Source: an uncultured Zetaproteobacteria bacterium (GTDB taxonomy: Bacteria; Pseudomonadota; Zetaproteobacteria; Mariprofundales; Mariprofundaceae). From it: a stretch of 18,149 nt of DNA. Shown piece by piece: positions 8,288 to 16,539 of this stretch. The stretch's first letter is position 1. Each line of letters starts with the position of its first letter. The notes beneath the pieces were generated by a model. The model had not been told where the DNA came from and searched no databases. It worked only from the letters and a program-made list of their open reading frames with translations. Location: NCBI GenBank assembly GCA_947311795.1, contig CAMZLX010000113.1:1-18149 (forward strand), read 5' to 3'. The translations under genes were made by a program, and so were the position numbers.

Positions 8288-10879
8288 GTGAAAGGATTTT
8301 GGAAAACCGATTGGTTTATAGGGTTAGTTTTAACGCTACTTTTCCTTTTTGCGTATGTCAGTGGTTCTACTCTTCTGCGCAGCCTCGAATATAAAATGTA
8401 TGATTTAGGTGTTTCGAGCAGCGTTGAGGCAGCTGGTAATCGTATTGTAATCCTTGATATTGATGACACATCCATCGAACTTATTGGACGCTGGCCGTGG
8501 TCTAGAAGTGTTATGGCAGACATGCTGCTCAAGCTTAAGGGTGCGGGTGCTAGACTGGTCGGTGTTGATGTTTTTTACAGTGAAAAAGAAGCGGGTAACA
8601 GCTCAAACTCAGCGGAACAACTTTTTGGGTTACTTCAAAAGCAAGGTGAAGCTTTGCTTGCTGAAGCAGAGGCTTTGGGTGCAAAAGGTGACCAAGCGGG
8701 TGCAGACGCAAAATTTGATGAAGCAGATAAGAAATTTGCCGAAGCAGACCAAATTGCGGCTTCAGCACTTGCCAACAATGGAGATATGCGCCTAACACAA
8801 GCGACTTATGAAGCTGGTAATGTAATTATGCCTATGTTTTATGAAGCGGGTGAGCCACTGGGTCGTCCAGATGCAAACCTTCCTGATTATATTGAACGCA
8901 TGAGCATCAACAATATTGGTGATGTGGATGAAACAGCATCTCCAATGAGTGCTGTAAATATATCTTATCCATTTGATGAGTTGGCTATGGTTTCTTCTGG
9001 TATGGGTTACTTGAATGTTTCGCCAAGTGAAGATGGCGTATTGCGTTCAGAGCCACTCATTGTTGAATATTATGGTCAGTTCTACCCATCTATGTCATTA
9101 GCGATGGTAGCGCATGATTTAAACTTAACCATGGATGATGTGCGCATCAATATTGGAACCAGTGTTGAGTTGGGTGCGCTAACCATACCAACCGATAAAG
9201 AAATGAAGATTTCGCCTAAATTTTATACCAGTGGTGCTGGTGATGTTAATGGTGGCTTTACCCACTTCCCCTTTTATGATGTGCAATCGGATAAAATATC
9301 CGCCAACCTTTTCAAAGATAAAATTGTACTTATTGGTGTGACGGCAACGGGCATTGGTTCATCTTATTTAACGCCTGTTTCGGGCAGCATGACTTCAATC
9401 GATTACCATGCGAATGTGATTGAAAGTATTTTGAATGAAGGCTTTATCAATGCGCCTGAATGGGCAGGCATGGCAGAGCTTGGGTTTCTTCTCTTTGTAG
9501 GGCTTTATCTGATTCTTTTGCTTCCGCGTTTAAGTGCGGTGGTAGGTACGATTATTTCCGTCTCCCTATTTTTAATGATTGTTGGTGTTGGATTTGTGTT
9601 ATTGGCTGATAGTGGACTTTGGGTTCAAGTGATGAGTGCTGCAGGCCTATTATTGGTTGGGCACGTGGTGCTCACAACCAAACACTTCTTTGCCAGTGAA
9701 GAAGATAGAGAAAAAATATCTTCGGAATCTGCAGAAACCAATAAAATGTTGGCATTATCCTTCCAAAGTCAAGGTATGCTGGATATGGCATTTGATAAGT
9801 TTCGCAAATGCCCACCCAATGACGATATTTTAGATGCTGTATACACATTGGCGTTAGATTTTGAGCGCAAGCGCCAGTTCAACAAAGCAACAGCTGTGTA
9901 TGAATACATCATGGAAACCAAGCCAAAATTCAAAGATGTAGAGCAACGCATGCAACGCACTAAGGATGCGGGCGAATCCATGATTTTTGGTGGTGGCACT
10001 GGCGGCGGCATGGGCACACTGATGATTACAGGTGGTGCAAAACCCACACTGGGTCGTTATGAAATCATCAAAGAGCTGGGTAAAGGTGCGATGGGTGTTG
10101 TATACCTCGGCAAAGACCCCAAAATCAATCGTGAAGTTGCGATTAAAACCATGGCTCTTTCGCAAGAGTTTGAAGGCGATGAGCTTCAAGATGTGAAAGA
10201 TAGGTTCTTTAGAGAGGCAGAAACTGCGGGAATGCTTAACCACCCTAATATCGTAACCATGTTTGATGCGGGTGAAGAGCATGACTTGGCATTTATTGCT
10301 ATGGAATTTTTGGATGGTACAGATTTAGCGCCGTACACCAAAAAAGGTAAACTTTTGCCACAAATGGCAACACTTAAAATTGTGGGTAAAGTTGCGGAAG
10401 CATTGCATTATGCTGGGCAACAGCATGTGGTGCACAGAGATATTAAACCTGCCAACATTATGTTGCTCAAAGATAAAACAGTTAAAGTAACCGACTTTGG
10501 TATTGCGCGTGTTACAGCATCGAGTAAAACCAAAACAGGTGTAGTGTTAGGGACACCTTCCTATATGTCGCCTGAGCAATTATCAGGCAAACATGTGGAT
10601 GGGCGTTCAGATATATTTTCTTTGGGTGTGATGCTGTATGAAATGTTGGTGGGTGAGCGTCCATTTAAGGGCGATTCTATGGCAACATTGTTGTTCCAGA
10701 TTGCCAATGAACCACACCCTGATATTCGCGAGTTTGACCCGAACTTGCCAGAACAAGTAAGCACATTAATTGATGCCATGTTGGTTAAAGATGCAGACAA
10801 ACGATTGCCCAATGGTGGGGCTGTTATTCGTGGTATTATTGCATGTTTGAAAGTTATGGCTGCAAAGGAAGGTAAATAA
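8288..10879 (+). CDS. CHASE2-domain transmembrane serine/threonine protein kinase
   Basis: This 863-residue receptor-type Hanks kinase starts with a helix (~8-28), followed by an extracytoplasmic CHASE2 domain. CHASE2 signatures include RIVILDIDDTSIELIGRWPW (52-71), VGVDVFYS (91-98), the DKIVLIGVTATG strand and SIDYHANVIESIL (370-382). About three helices (395-412, 417-440, 446-463) return the chain to the cytoplasm. A helical TPR-like stretch (~485-555) and a Gly-rich linker (567-584) lead to the kinase domain (~590-855). Kinase motifs are intact: P-loop GKGAMG (598-603), Lys620 in VAIK, Glu643, HRDIKPAN (Asp718), DFG (736-738) and GTPSYMSPEQ (755-764). Threonines 748, 750 and 756 in the activation segment are candidate autophosphorylation sites. 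An Ala/Glu-rich insert (~108-165) interrupts CHASE2. The start is GTG 8288 behind a GAGAGGGA SD; the stop overlaps the phosphatase start. The ligand is unknown. Confidence 0.94.
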   Translation: MKGFWKTDWFIGLVLTLLFLFAYVSGSTLLRSLEYKMYDLGVSSSVEAAGNRIVILDIDDTSIELIGRWPWSRSVMADMLLKLKGAGARLVGVDVFYSEKEAGNSSNSAEQLFGLLQKQGEALLAEAEALGAKGDQAGADAKFDEADKKFAEADQIAASALANNGDMRLTQATYEAGNVIMPMFYEAGEPLGRPDANLPDYIERMSINNIGDVDETASPMSAVNISYPFDELAMVSSGMGYLNVSPSEDGVLRSEPLIVEYYGQFYPSMSLAMVAHDLNLTMDDVRINIGTSVELGALTIPTDKEMKISPKFYTSGAGDVNGGFTHFPFYDVQSDKISANLFKDKIVLIGVTATGIGSSYLTPVSGSMTSIDYHANVIESILNEGFINAPEWAGMAELGFLLFVGLYLILLLPRLSAVVGTIISVSLFLMIVGVGFVLLADSGLWVQVMSAAGLLLVGHVVLTTKHFFASEEDREKISSESAETNKMLALSFQSQGMLDMAFDKFRKCPPNDDILDAVYTLALDFERKRQFNKATAVYEYIMETKPKFKDVEQRMQRTKDAGESMIFGGGTGGGMGTLMITGGAKPTLGRYEIIKELGKGAMGVVYLGKDPKINREVAIKTMALSQEFEGDELQDVKDRFFREAETAGMLNHPNIVTMFDAGEEHDLAFIAMEFLDGTDLAPYTKKGKLLPQMATLKIVGKVAEALHYAGQQHVVHRDIKPANIMLLKDKTVKVTDFGIARVTASSKTKTGVVLGTPSYMSPEQLSGKHVDGRSDIFSLGVMLYEMLVGERPFKGDSMATLLFQIANEPHPDIREFDPNLPEQVSTLIDAMLVKDADKRLPNGGAVIRGIIACLKVMAAKEGK

Positions 10880-11691
10880 TGAGTGCATTGGAGATGATTG
10901 CCGTCACAGATGTAGGTCGCAAACGAGACCACAATGAGGACTGTGTTGGTGCAGATGCGTCACAAGGTATTGCCGTATTGGCCGATGGTATGGGTGGTCA
11001 TAATGCAGGCGAGGTTGCCAGTGCTATGGCTGTAGATTTGGTCAGGCGATTGATTAAAGATGATTTAAAGCACATTGGTGTTGGTGAACTGGATGATGAA
11101 ACAGGATTCTCTAAAGCAGCTGTGATTACAAGAAAAGCTGCTGTTACAGCAAATAATGCCATTATTGAGGCTGCGGAATCAAACCCTGAATGTGTGGGTA
11201 TGGGAACAACACTTGTAACAGCGGTATTTTATGGTGATAGGATTGCAGTGGCGCATGTGGGTGATTCTAGGATGTATTTGTTGCGTAATGAATACTTATC
11301 ACATGTTACGGAAGATCACTCGTTGATTCAGGAGCAAGTGCGTCGTGGATTGCTGACAGCAGAGGATGCGCGTAACTCATCCATTAAAAACCTTGTAACA
11401 AGAGCGCTTGGTGTTGAAAGAAATGTGGAAGTGGATGTTGTTGAAGATATTGCTTTGGTGGGCGATATATACATGATGTGTTCAGATGGGCTGACGGATG
11501 TTGTTCCTGATGAAGCAATACGTTTAACCATGATTGATCATGCAGGGGATTTTAAGACGTGTGCGCAGGCGCTGATTGATTTGGCCAATGATGCAGGTGG
11601 ACCAGATAATATTTCGGTTATTTTGATTCGTGTAAAAGGTTATTTTTCTAGAAAGAAAGGTTTCTTCTCACGTTTATTTGGAGGAAAATAG
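10879..11691 (+). CDS. PP2C-family serine/threonine protein phosphatase (Stp/PrpC type)
   Basis: This 270-residue metal-dependent phosphatase is the expected counterpart of the kinase encoded immediately upstream. Bacterial PP2C motifs are present in order: TDVGRKRDHNED with metal ligands Glu20/Asp21, the LADGMGGHNAGE block with Asp36/Gly37, GMGTTLV, AHVGDSRMYLLR, TEDHS, TRALG, the CSDGLTD metal site (Asp203) and GPDNIS with Asp243. After the catalytic core there is a short basic, aromatic tail (YFSRKKGFFSRLFGGK) that may associate with the membrane; this is inference. The ATG overlaps the kinase stop (TAATG) with an AAGGAAGG SD six bases upstream, so kinase and phosphatase are probably translated together. 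It should remove phosphates from kinase autophosphorylation sites and from shared substrates such as the FHA protein. Confidence 0.95.
   Translation: MSALEMIAVTDVGRKRDHNEDCVGADASQGIAVLADGMGGHNAGEVASAMAVDLVRRLIKDDLKHIGVGELDDETGFSKAAVITRKAAVTANNAIIEAAESNPECVGMGTTLVTAVFYGDRIAVAHVGDSRMYLLRNEYLSHVTEDHSLIQEQVRRGLLTAEDARNSSIKNLVTRALGVERNVEVDVVEDIALVGDIYMMCSDGLTDVVPDEAIRLTMIDHAGDFKTCAQALIDLANDAGGPDNISVILIRVKGYFSRKKGFFSRLFGGK
11680..11684 (+). promoter_or_regulatory. Shine-Dalgarno of the FHA gene, decides its start
   Basis: GGAGG is eight bases ahead of ATG 11693 and falls inside the last codons of the phosphatase gene. It makes ATG 11693 the start and argues against the in-frame TTG at 11678, which would lie upstream of the SD. 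Confidence 0.75.
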
Positions 11692-11692
11692 A

Positions 11693-12397
11693 ATGAGTTG
11701 TAAGCTTATTTTAAAATTCAAAGATACAGTTGTTGCTGAGTATGAATTGACTCAGGAAGAAACAACCATTGGACGAAAGGAAGACAATACTATTCATGTG
11801 GACAACCTAGCCGTGAGTAGCCGCCATGCTCGCGTGTTAAAAATAGGGCAAAAGATTATCCTAGAAGATTTAGGCAGTACCAATGGAACACAAGTTAACG
11901 ATAAAGATGTGAGTAAATATGTGCTCAATCATGGTGATGTTATCACTGTAGGGAAACACACGCTTAGTTTTGTGTGTTCCGATGCAAAACCCTCAGTAGC
12001 ACCTCAGCCTGAAGCTGAAAGTGATATGGATAAAACTATGATTATTAGTTCCGCTGCACGTGAAGAAATGATGGGTAAACCTGCAGCTACGGAAATGGTG
12101 CTTGGAGGTATTCAGTATCTATCAGGCCCACTTATGGGCAAGAGTATGGAAATGAAAGCTTCACTGACAAGTATGGGTAAAGGCAATAATTGTAAGATTA
12201 AAGTCAAAGGTATGCTTGTAGGCAAACAAGCCGCTGTATTTACACGTCGCCCGACGGGTTATCACATTACACATTTGGAAGGCATGAGTAAAACTAAAGT
12301 GAATGGAGAATCTGTCGCAGATCATCCGCGGGTGCTGAAAGATGGTGATATTATTGAACTTGCAGACTTGAAAATGCAGTTTTATATCAAGAAATAA
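11693..12397 (+). CDS. Tandem FHA-domain protein, probable phospho-reader of the kinase/phosphatase pair
   Basis: This 234-residue cytoplasmic protein has two forkhead-associated domains. The first (~5-95) is canonical: IGR (Arg28), SSRH (Ser43, Arg44, His45) and GSTNGT with Asn64, the residues that bind phosphothreonine. A Pro/Glu/Ala-rich linker (~97-112) carries the acidic motif DMDKTM with Thr115, resembling the phosphorylated threonine near the FHA domain in GarA-like and other kinase-linked FHA proteins. The second domain (~137-230) keeps the FHA fold pattern (YLSGPLMGKS, LTSMGKGNNCKIKV, TKVNGESV, LKDGDIIEL) but the Arg and Ser-Arg-His positions are replaced (Lys163, then LVGKQ), so it probably no longer binds phosphothreonine. 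The start follows the phosphatase stop by one base. The kinase phosphorylating Thr115 is an inference from motif and context. A terminator follows. Confidence 0.9.
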   Translation: MSCKLILKFKDTVVAEYELTQEETTIGRKEDNTIHVDNLAVSSRHARVLKIGQKIILEDLGSTNGTQVNDKDVSKYVLNHGDVITVGKHTLSFVCSDAKPSVAPQPEAESDMDKTMIISSAAREEMMGKPAATEMVLGGIQYLSGPLMGKSMEMKASLTSMGKGNNCKIKVKGMLVGKQAAVFTRRPTGYHITHLEGMSKTKVNGESVADHPRVLKDGDIIELADLKMQFYIKK

Positions 12398-12420
12398 AGC
12401 AAACGGTTTCTAAGTTCGAA

Positions 12421-12457
12421 GCACCCTGTTTGGTTGATTCAAGCAGGGTGTTTTTTT
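12421..12457 (+). terminator. Rho-independent terminator after the FHA gene
   Basis: A stem GCACCCTG/CAGGGTG (arms 12421-12428 and 12444-12450) encloses a 15-base loop and is followed by seven T residues (12451-12457). It lies 24 nt beyond the FHA stop and 10 nt before the purL stop on the other strand. The T-tract orientation fits the plus-strand operon best. On the minus strand the stem could also slow transcription from purL but lacks a good U-tract there. Confidence 0.85.
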
Positions 12458-12466
12458 GTGATTGTT

Positions 12467-15400
12467 TTATGCCGTCCAAACTCGTGCATTACGGAACATA
12501 CGCAACCAAGCGCCTTCTTCATGTTCACGTTCAGGGTAATATGAAAACTGAGCATTCCTGAACAGACGTTCGGGATGTGGCATCATGATATTAAACCGAC
12601 CGTCTTGGGTGGTAAAGCCTGTTAAACCTTCTGGCGAACCATTGGGGTTGGCAGGATAAGTACCTGCTGGGTGACCACTGGCATCAATATAACGCATGTA
12701 TGCTGAGGTTTTATTTTGTTGCTCAGCGTTTTCAAAGCTTGCTCTGCCTTCACCGTGTGCAACGACTAAAGGTAGTTTGGAGCCAGCCATGCCTTGCATG
12801 AATATGGATGGCGAATCCATCACTTCAACCATCAATAAACGCGCTTCAAATTGCTCTGAAATATTGCGCTCAAATGTAGGCCAATGCTCAGCACCTGGAA
12901 TCATGGTTTTCAGCTGGCTCATCATTTGGCAGCCGTTACACACGCCCAAAGCAAAGGAATCATCACGGTTAAAAAAGGCTTGGAATTCATCAGTAGCTCT
13001 TGGGTTAAACTTAATCGAGTTTGCCCAGCCGCTGCCCGCACCAAGCACATCACCAAAAGAAAAACCACCACATGCGACCAAACCTTGGAAATCAGCCAAA
13101 GATACGCGACCTTCAATCAAGTCGGACATGTGCACATCCACAGACTCAAAACCTGCTTTATCAAATGCGGCAGCCATTTCGATTTGACCATTCACACCTT
13201 GCTCTCTTAAAACTGCCATTTTCGGACGTGTTTTATGGATAAATGGTGCGGTAACATCCTCAGTTACATCATAGCTTAAGTCGGCGAATAAACCTTGGTC
13301 ATCAGGGTTGTTGATGGCACCAAAAGCTTGTGTAGTACATTCAGGATTATCACGCAAGCTGGCAAGTTTGAATGATGTTTCACTCCATGTTTGTTGAAGC
13401 TGCAAAACATCTTCATCAAGCACAGTTTCGCTGTTGAAAACAACATGCAATTGTTTGTCATCATTGGTGCTGCCAATGATGTGACTGATGTCTGATAACC
13501 CTTGCGTGTCTAAGCATGCCAAAACTTGCTCACGGTCGCTGCGTTTAATTTGAACCACAGCCCCTAATTCTTCATTAAACAAGATAGAAAGCGCATCAGC
13601 CCCCAGCCCATCCAAATACACATCCACACCTGTACGCCCTGCAAATGCCATTTCAGCCAGCGTAGCAAATAAACCACCATCCGAACGGTCGTGGTAGGCA
13701 AGCAATAAACCTTGCTGGTTTAAGGATTGAATCGCATTAAAAAATGCTTTGAACTGTAGTGCGTCATCCAAGTTGGGCGTGGTTTCACCTGTGCAGGCAT
13801 ACACCTGTGCCAAAGCCGAACCACCCAAGCGATTTTTGCCTTGCCCTAAATCAATCAAGATAAGGTTGGTTTCACCCAAATCCGTGCGCAGTTGTGGTGT
13901 TAATGTTTTACGAATATCAGAAACAGGTGCAAAAGCAGAGACCACTAACGAAAGCGGGGATACCATTTCTTTTTCTTGCCCATGTTCTTGCCATTTCGAT
14001 TTCATGGATAAGGAATCTTTGCCCACGGGAATAGAAATGCCCAATTCAGGGCATAATTCCATGCCTACGGCGTGAACAGTGTTATACAATGCGGCATCTT
14101 CACCATCATGCCCACAAGCTGCCATCCAATTGGCAGAGAGTTTAATATCACCCAGATTTTTAATGCTTGCCGCAGCCACATTGGTTAATGCTTCGCCTAC
14201 TGCCATACGCCCTGATGCCGCTGCATCCAGCACTGCAATAGGTGTGCGTTCACCCATTGCCATGGCTTCGCCTGTATAGTTGGTGAAATCAGTGGCGGTG
14301 ATTGCAACATCGGATACAGGCACTTGCCAAGGTCCAACCATTTGGTCGCGTGCAACCAAACCTGTCACTGTTCTATCGCCAATGGTGATAAGAAATTCTT
14401 TGCTGGCGACTGAGGGTAAACGCAATACCCTTAAAGCAGCTTCTTTGATGTTGATGTCGGTTGGAAGTGGTGTTGATTTGGTTTTGCTGTGTGAAACATC
14501 GCGCAACATCTTGGGTGGTTTACCCAGTAATGTTTCCAAAGATAAATCTACGGGCGCTTCACCCAGCAGCGAATCATCCACATGCAAGTGACCATCATTT
14601 GTTGCCTCGCCAAGCACGGCAAACAAACAGCGTTCGCGCTCACACATAGCAGTGAATTGGTCTAAAGATTCTGGTGCAATGGCGAGCACATACCGCTCTT
14701 GCGCTTCATTACACCAAATTTGCATGGGGCTCATGCTGGTTTCCATGTTGTGTACATTGCGCAGGTCAAACGTGCCACCGCGCCCAGCATCATGAATCAA
14801 TTCAGGCACGGCATTGGAAAGCCCGCCTGCACCAATATCATGGATAAATAAAATAGGATTATTTTCACCCAACTGCCAACAGCGGTCGAGCACTTCTTGG
14901 CAACGGCGTTCCATTTCAGGGTTGCCGCGTTGCACCGAGTCAAAATCAAGGTTTTCAGCGTTGGCACCTGTATCCATGCTGGATGCAGCACCACCACCTA
15001 AACCAATCAACATGGCAGGGCCACCGAGTTGAATAATCAATGAACCCGCAGGCACATCGTTTTTAAACACGTGCCTTGCATCAATATTTCCCACACCACC
15101 TGCCAACATAATCGGCTTGTGATAACCTTTGAGTTCGCCTGCGACGTCTTGTTCGTATGTTCTAAAATAACCATTGATATTGGGGCGACCAAATTCATTG
15201 TTAAATGCAGCCGCGCCAATGGGGCCATCCAGCATAATATCCAAAGCTGAGGACACACGCTCAGGTTTGCCGTTATCTTTTTCCCAAGGTTGCTCAAAAT
15301 CAGGGATTTGCAAGTTGGACACTGTAAACCCACATAAACCTGCTTTGGGTTTGGAGCCAATGCCTGTTGCCCCTTCATCGCGGATTTCGCCACCAGAACC

Positions 15401-16306
15401 TGTGGCAGCACCTGCAAAGGGTGAAATGGCGGTGGGGTGATTGTGGGTTTCCACCTTCATCAAGATATGGGTGGTGTCATCATGGGCTTGGTATGTTTTG
15501 TTTGCATCGGGATAAAAACGTTTGGATTTTCCGCCTTCAATCACTGATGAATTATCGGCATAGGCGACAACCGTGCCTTCGGGTGAAGTGTTGTGGGTAT
15601 GGCGAATCATGCCAAACAATGATATATCTTTATCTTCACCATCAATTTTCCAATCCGCATTAAAGATTTTATGGCGGCAATGCTCGGAATTGGCTTGGGC
15701 AAACATCATCAGCTCTGCATCAGTTGGGTTGCGTTTTAAAGCTAAGAAGTTTTCCAATAAATAATCAATTTCATCTTCTGCAAGGGCAAGCCCAAGTTCA
15801 ATATTGGCAGCTTGCAAAGCTTTGCGACCACCATGTAATATATCAATGCGGATTAACGGTTGTGGTGCTTGGTGCTGAAAGAGTTGATGTAAGTCATCAG
15901 TTGAATAAAGGACGGATTCCGTCATGCGGTCGTGAATCAAGGGCAATATAACATCTTTGTTACCATCAATGGTATATGTGATGCCACGTTCAATGCGAAT
16001 TAAAGCATCAAGCCCACAAATTTGGGCAATGTCCGTGGCTTTGGATGACCAAGGTGAAATGGTGCCAATGCGCGGCGTGACCAAGTAAGCGGACTTGTCG
16101 GTGTATACTGTTGTGGCGCAGCCAAGTAGCTTGTCTAAAGTTTTCTTGTCTTCAACTGACCAGTCATTTGTGGTTTCTATGATATATATATAAGACGCAT
16201 CCAAGGAAGCTGTATGGAGTGCGTGTTGAAGCTTGTTGTGGCGAAAAGGGGATAAAGCATTTTCACCTTTGAAGATGTGTATGTTGGTTGCATTGGATTC
16301 AGACAT
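12467..16306 (-). CDS. purL: Phosphoribosylformylglycinamidine synthase, single-chain PurL
   Basis: This 1279-residue FGAM synthase catalyses step four of de novo purine synthesis: FGAR, glutamine and ATP give FGAM. Its length matches the large single-polypeptide form of beta- and gammaproteobacteria (about 1295 in E. coli). The N-terminal PurS-like region is followed by a linker with NSEHCRHKIF (206-215), then two AIRS-type synthetase repeats with ETHNHPTAISPFAGA, GSGGEIRDEG and later GKDSLSMK motifs. The C-terminal class I glutamine amidotransferase domain has nucleophile Cys1123 in GVCNGCQ and the His1244/Glu1246 pair in PHPERL. No damage was seen. It stands alone on the minus strand, convergent with the FHA operon and divergent from cyc2. 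The ATG (16304-16306) has no strong SD; the next Met would remove conserved N-terminal sequence. Confidence 0.97.
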   Translation of the reverse strand: MSESNATNIHIFKGENALSPFRHNKLQHALHTASLDASYIYIIETTNDWSVEDKKTLDKLLGCATTVYTDKSAYLVTPRIGTISPWSSKATDIAQICGLDALIRIERGITYTIDGNKDVILPLIHDRMTESVLYSTDDLHQLFQHQAPQPLIRIDILHGGRKALQAANIELGLALAEDEIDYLLENFLALKRNPTDAELMMFAQANSEHCRHKIFNADWKIDGEDKDISLFGMIRHTHNTSPEGTVVAYADNSSVIEGGKSKRFYPDANKTYQAHDDTTHILMKVETHNHPTAISPFAGAATGSGGEIRDEGATGIGSKPKAGLCGFTVSNLQIPDFEQPWEKDNGKPERVSSALDIMLDGPIGAAAFNNEFGRPNINGYFRTYEQDVAGELKGYHKPIMLAGGVGNIDARHVFKNDVPAGSLIIQLGGPAMLIGLGGGAASSMDTGANAENLDFDSVQRGNPEMERRCQEVLDRCWQLGENNPILFIHDIGAGGLSNAVPELIHDAGRGGTFDLRNVHNMETSMSPMQIWCNEAQERYVLAIAPESLDQFTAMCERERCLFAVLGEATNDGHLHVDDSLLGEAPVDLSLETLLGKPPKMLRDVSHSKTKSTPLPTDINIKEAALRVLRLPSVASKEFLITIGDRTVTGLVARDQMVGPWQVPVSDVAITATDFTNYTGEAMAMGERTPIAVLDAAASGRMAVGEALTNVAAASIKNLGDIKLSANWMAACGHDGEDAALYNTVHAVGMELCPELGISIPVGKDSLSMKSKWQEHGQEKEMVSPLSLVVSAFAPVSDIRKTLTPQLRTDLGETNLILIDLGQGKNRLGGSALAQVYACTGETTPNLDDALQFKAFFNAIQSLNQQGLLLAYHDRSDGGLFATLAEMAFAGRTGVDVYLDGLGADALSILFNEELGAVVQIKRSDREQVLACLDTQGLSDISHIIGSTNDDKQLHVVFNSETVLDEDVLQLQQTWSETSFKLASLRDNPECTTQAFGAINNPDDQGLFADLSYDVTEDVTAPFIHKTRPKMAVLREQGVNGQIEMAAAFDKAGFESVDVHMSDLIEGRVSLADFQGLVACGGFSFGDVLGAGSGWANSIKFNPRATDEFQAFFNRDDSFALGVCNGCQMMSQLKTMIPGAEHWPTFERNISEQFEARLLMVEVMDSPSIFMQGMAGSKLPLVVAHGEGRASFENAEQQNKTSAYMRYIDASGHPAGTYPANPNGSPEGLTGFTTQDGRFNIMMPHPERLFRNAQFSYYPEREHEEGAWLRMFRNARVWTA

Positions 16307-16409
16307 GGCGGCAGTCTAATGACAATCAAATAAATTTCGAGGCTAAGTTGCAGAATAAGATGCCGTGTATATGCATGTGGCATTAAAACACATTCATGTT
16401 GTTATTGAA

Positions 16410-16439
16410 TTGACGGAAGGCAAGTGATGACCGTACTAT
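16410..16439 (+). promoter_or_regulatory. Candidate sigma-70-type promoter of the cyc2-like gene
   Basis: A -35 box TTGACG (16410-16415, 5/6 to consensus) and a -10 box TACTAT (16434-16439, 4/6) are separated by 18 bp. Transcription would start near 16446, giving a leader of about 95 nt that contains the hairpin at 16495-16514. The site lies between the divergent purL start and cyc2 and points toward cyc2. An imperfect inverted repeat ATTCA-N9-TGAAT (16392-16410) ends at the first base of the -35 box. Confidence 0.55.
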
Positions 16440-16494
16440 CTCGTCCAATGTGTTGTTCTATGCGCTTTTGCGGAGGGAGCACTACAAAAACTAA

Positions 16495-16514
16495 TGTTTA
16501 TCTTCGGATAAACA
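16495..16514 (+). promoter_or_regulatory. Perfect 8-bp UUCG hairpin in the cyc2 5' leader
   Basis: TGTTTATC and GATAAACA are exact inverted complements around a TTCG loop closed by a C-G pair, the very stable cUUCGg tetraloop. It ends 10 nt before the AGAGGA SD (16525-16530), so it leaves the ribosome site free, as in 5' hairpins that protect abundant mRNAs. It is followed by A-rich rather than T-rich sequence, so it is not an intrinsic terminator. Confidence 0.7.
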
Positions 16515-16539
16515 AAAAACAAAAAGAGGATTTCAAAAC

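Noticed and set aside
9854..10282. 142-codon minus-strand frame within the Ser/Thr kinase gene
   Set aside because: It is antisense to the intact kinase P-loop region, lacks an SD and shows no domain.
11678..11692. Upstream TTG start for the FHA gene, adding five residues
   Set aside because: The GGAGG SD lies downstream of that TTG and is correctly spaced for ATG 11693.
12696..13187. 163-codon open frame antisense to purL, and others along 13749-15951
   Set aside because: purL is a full-length intact enzyme with all motifs; these frames follow its codon pattern on the opposite strand and match no family.
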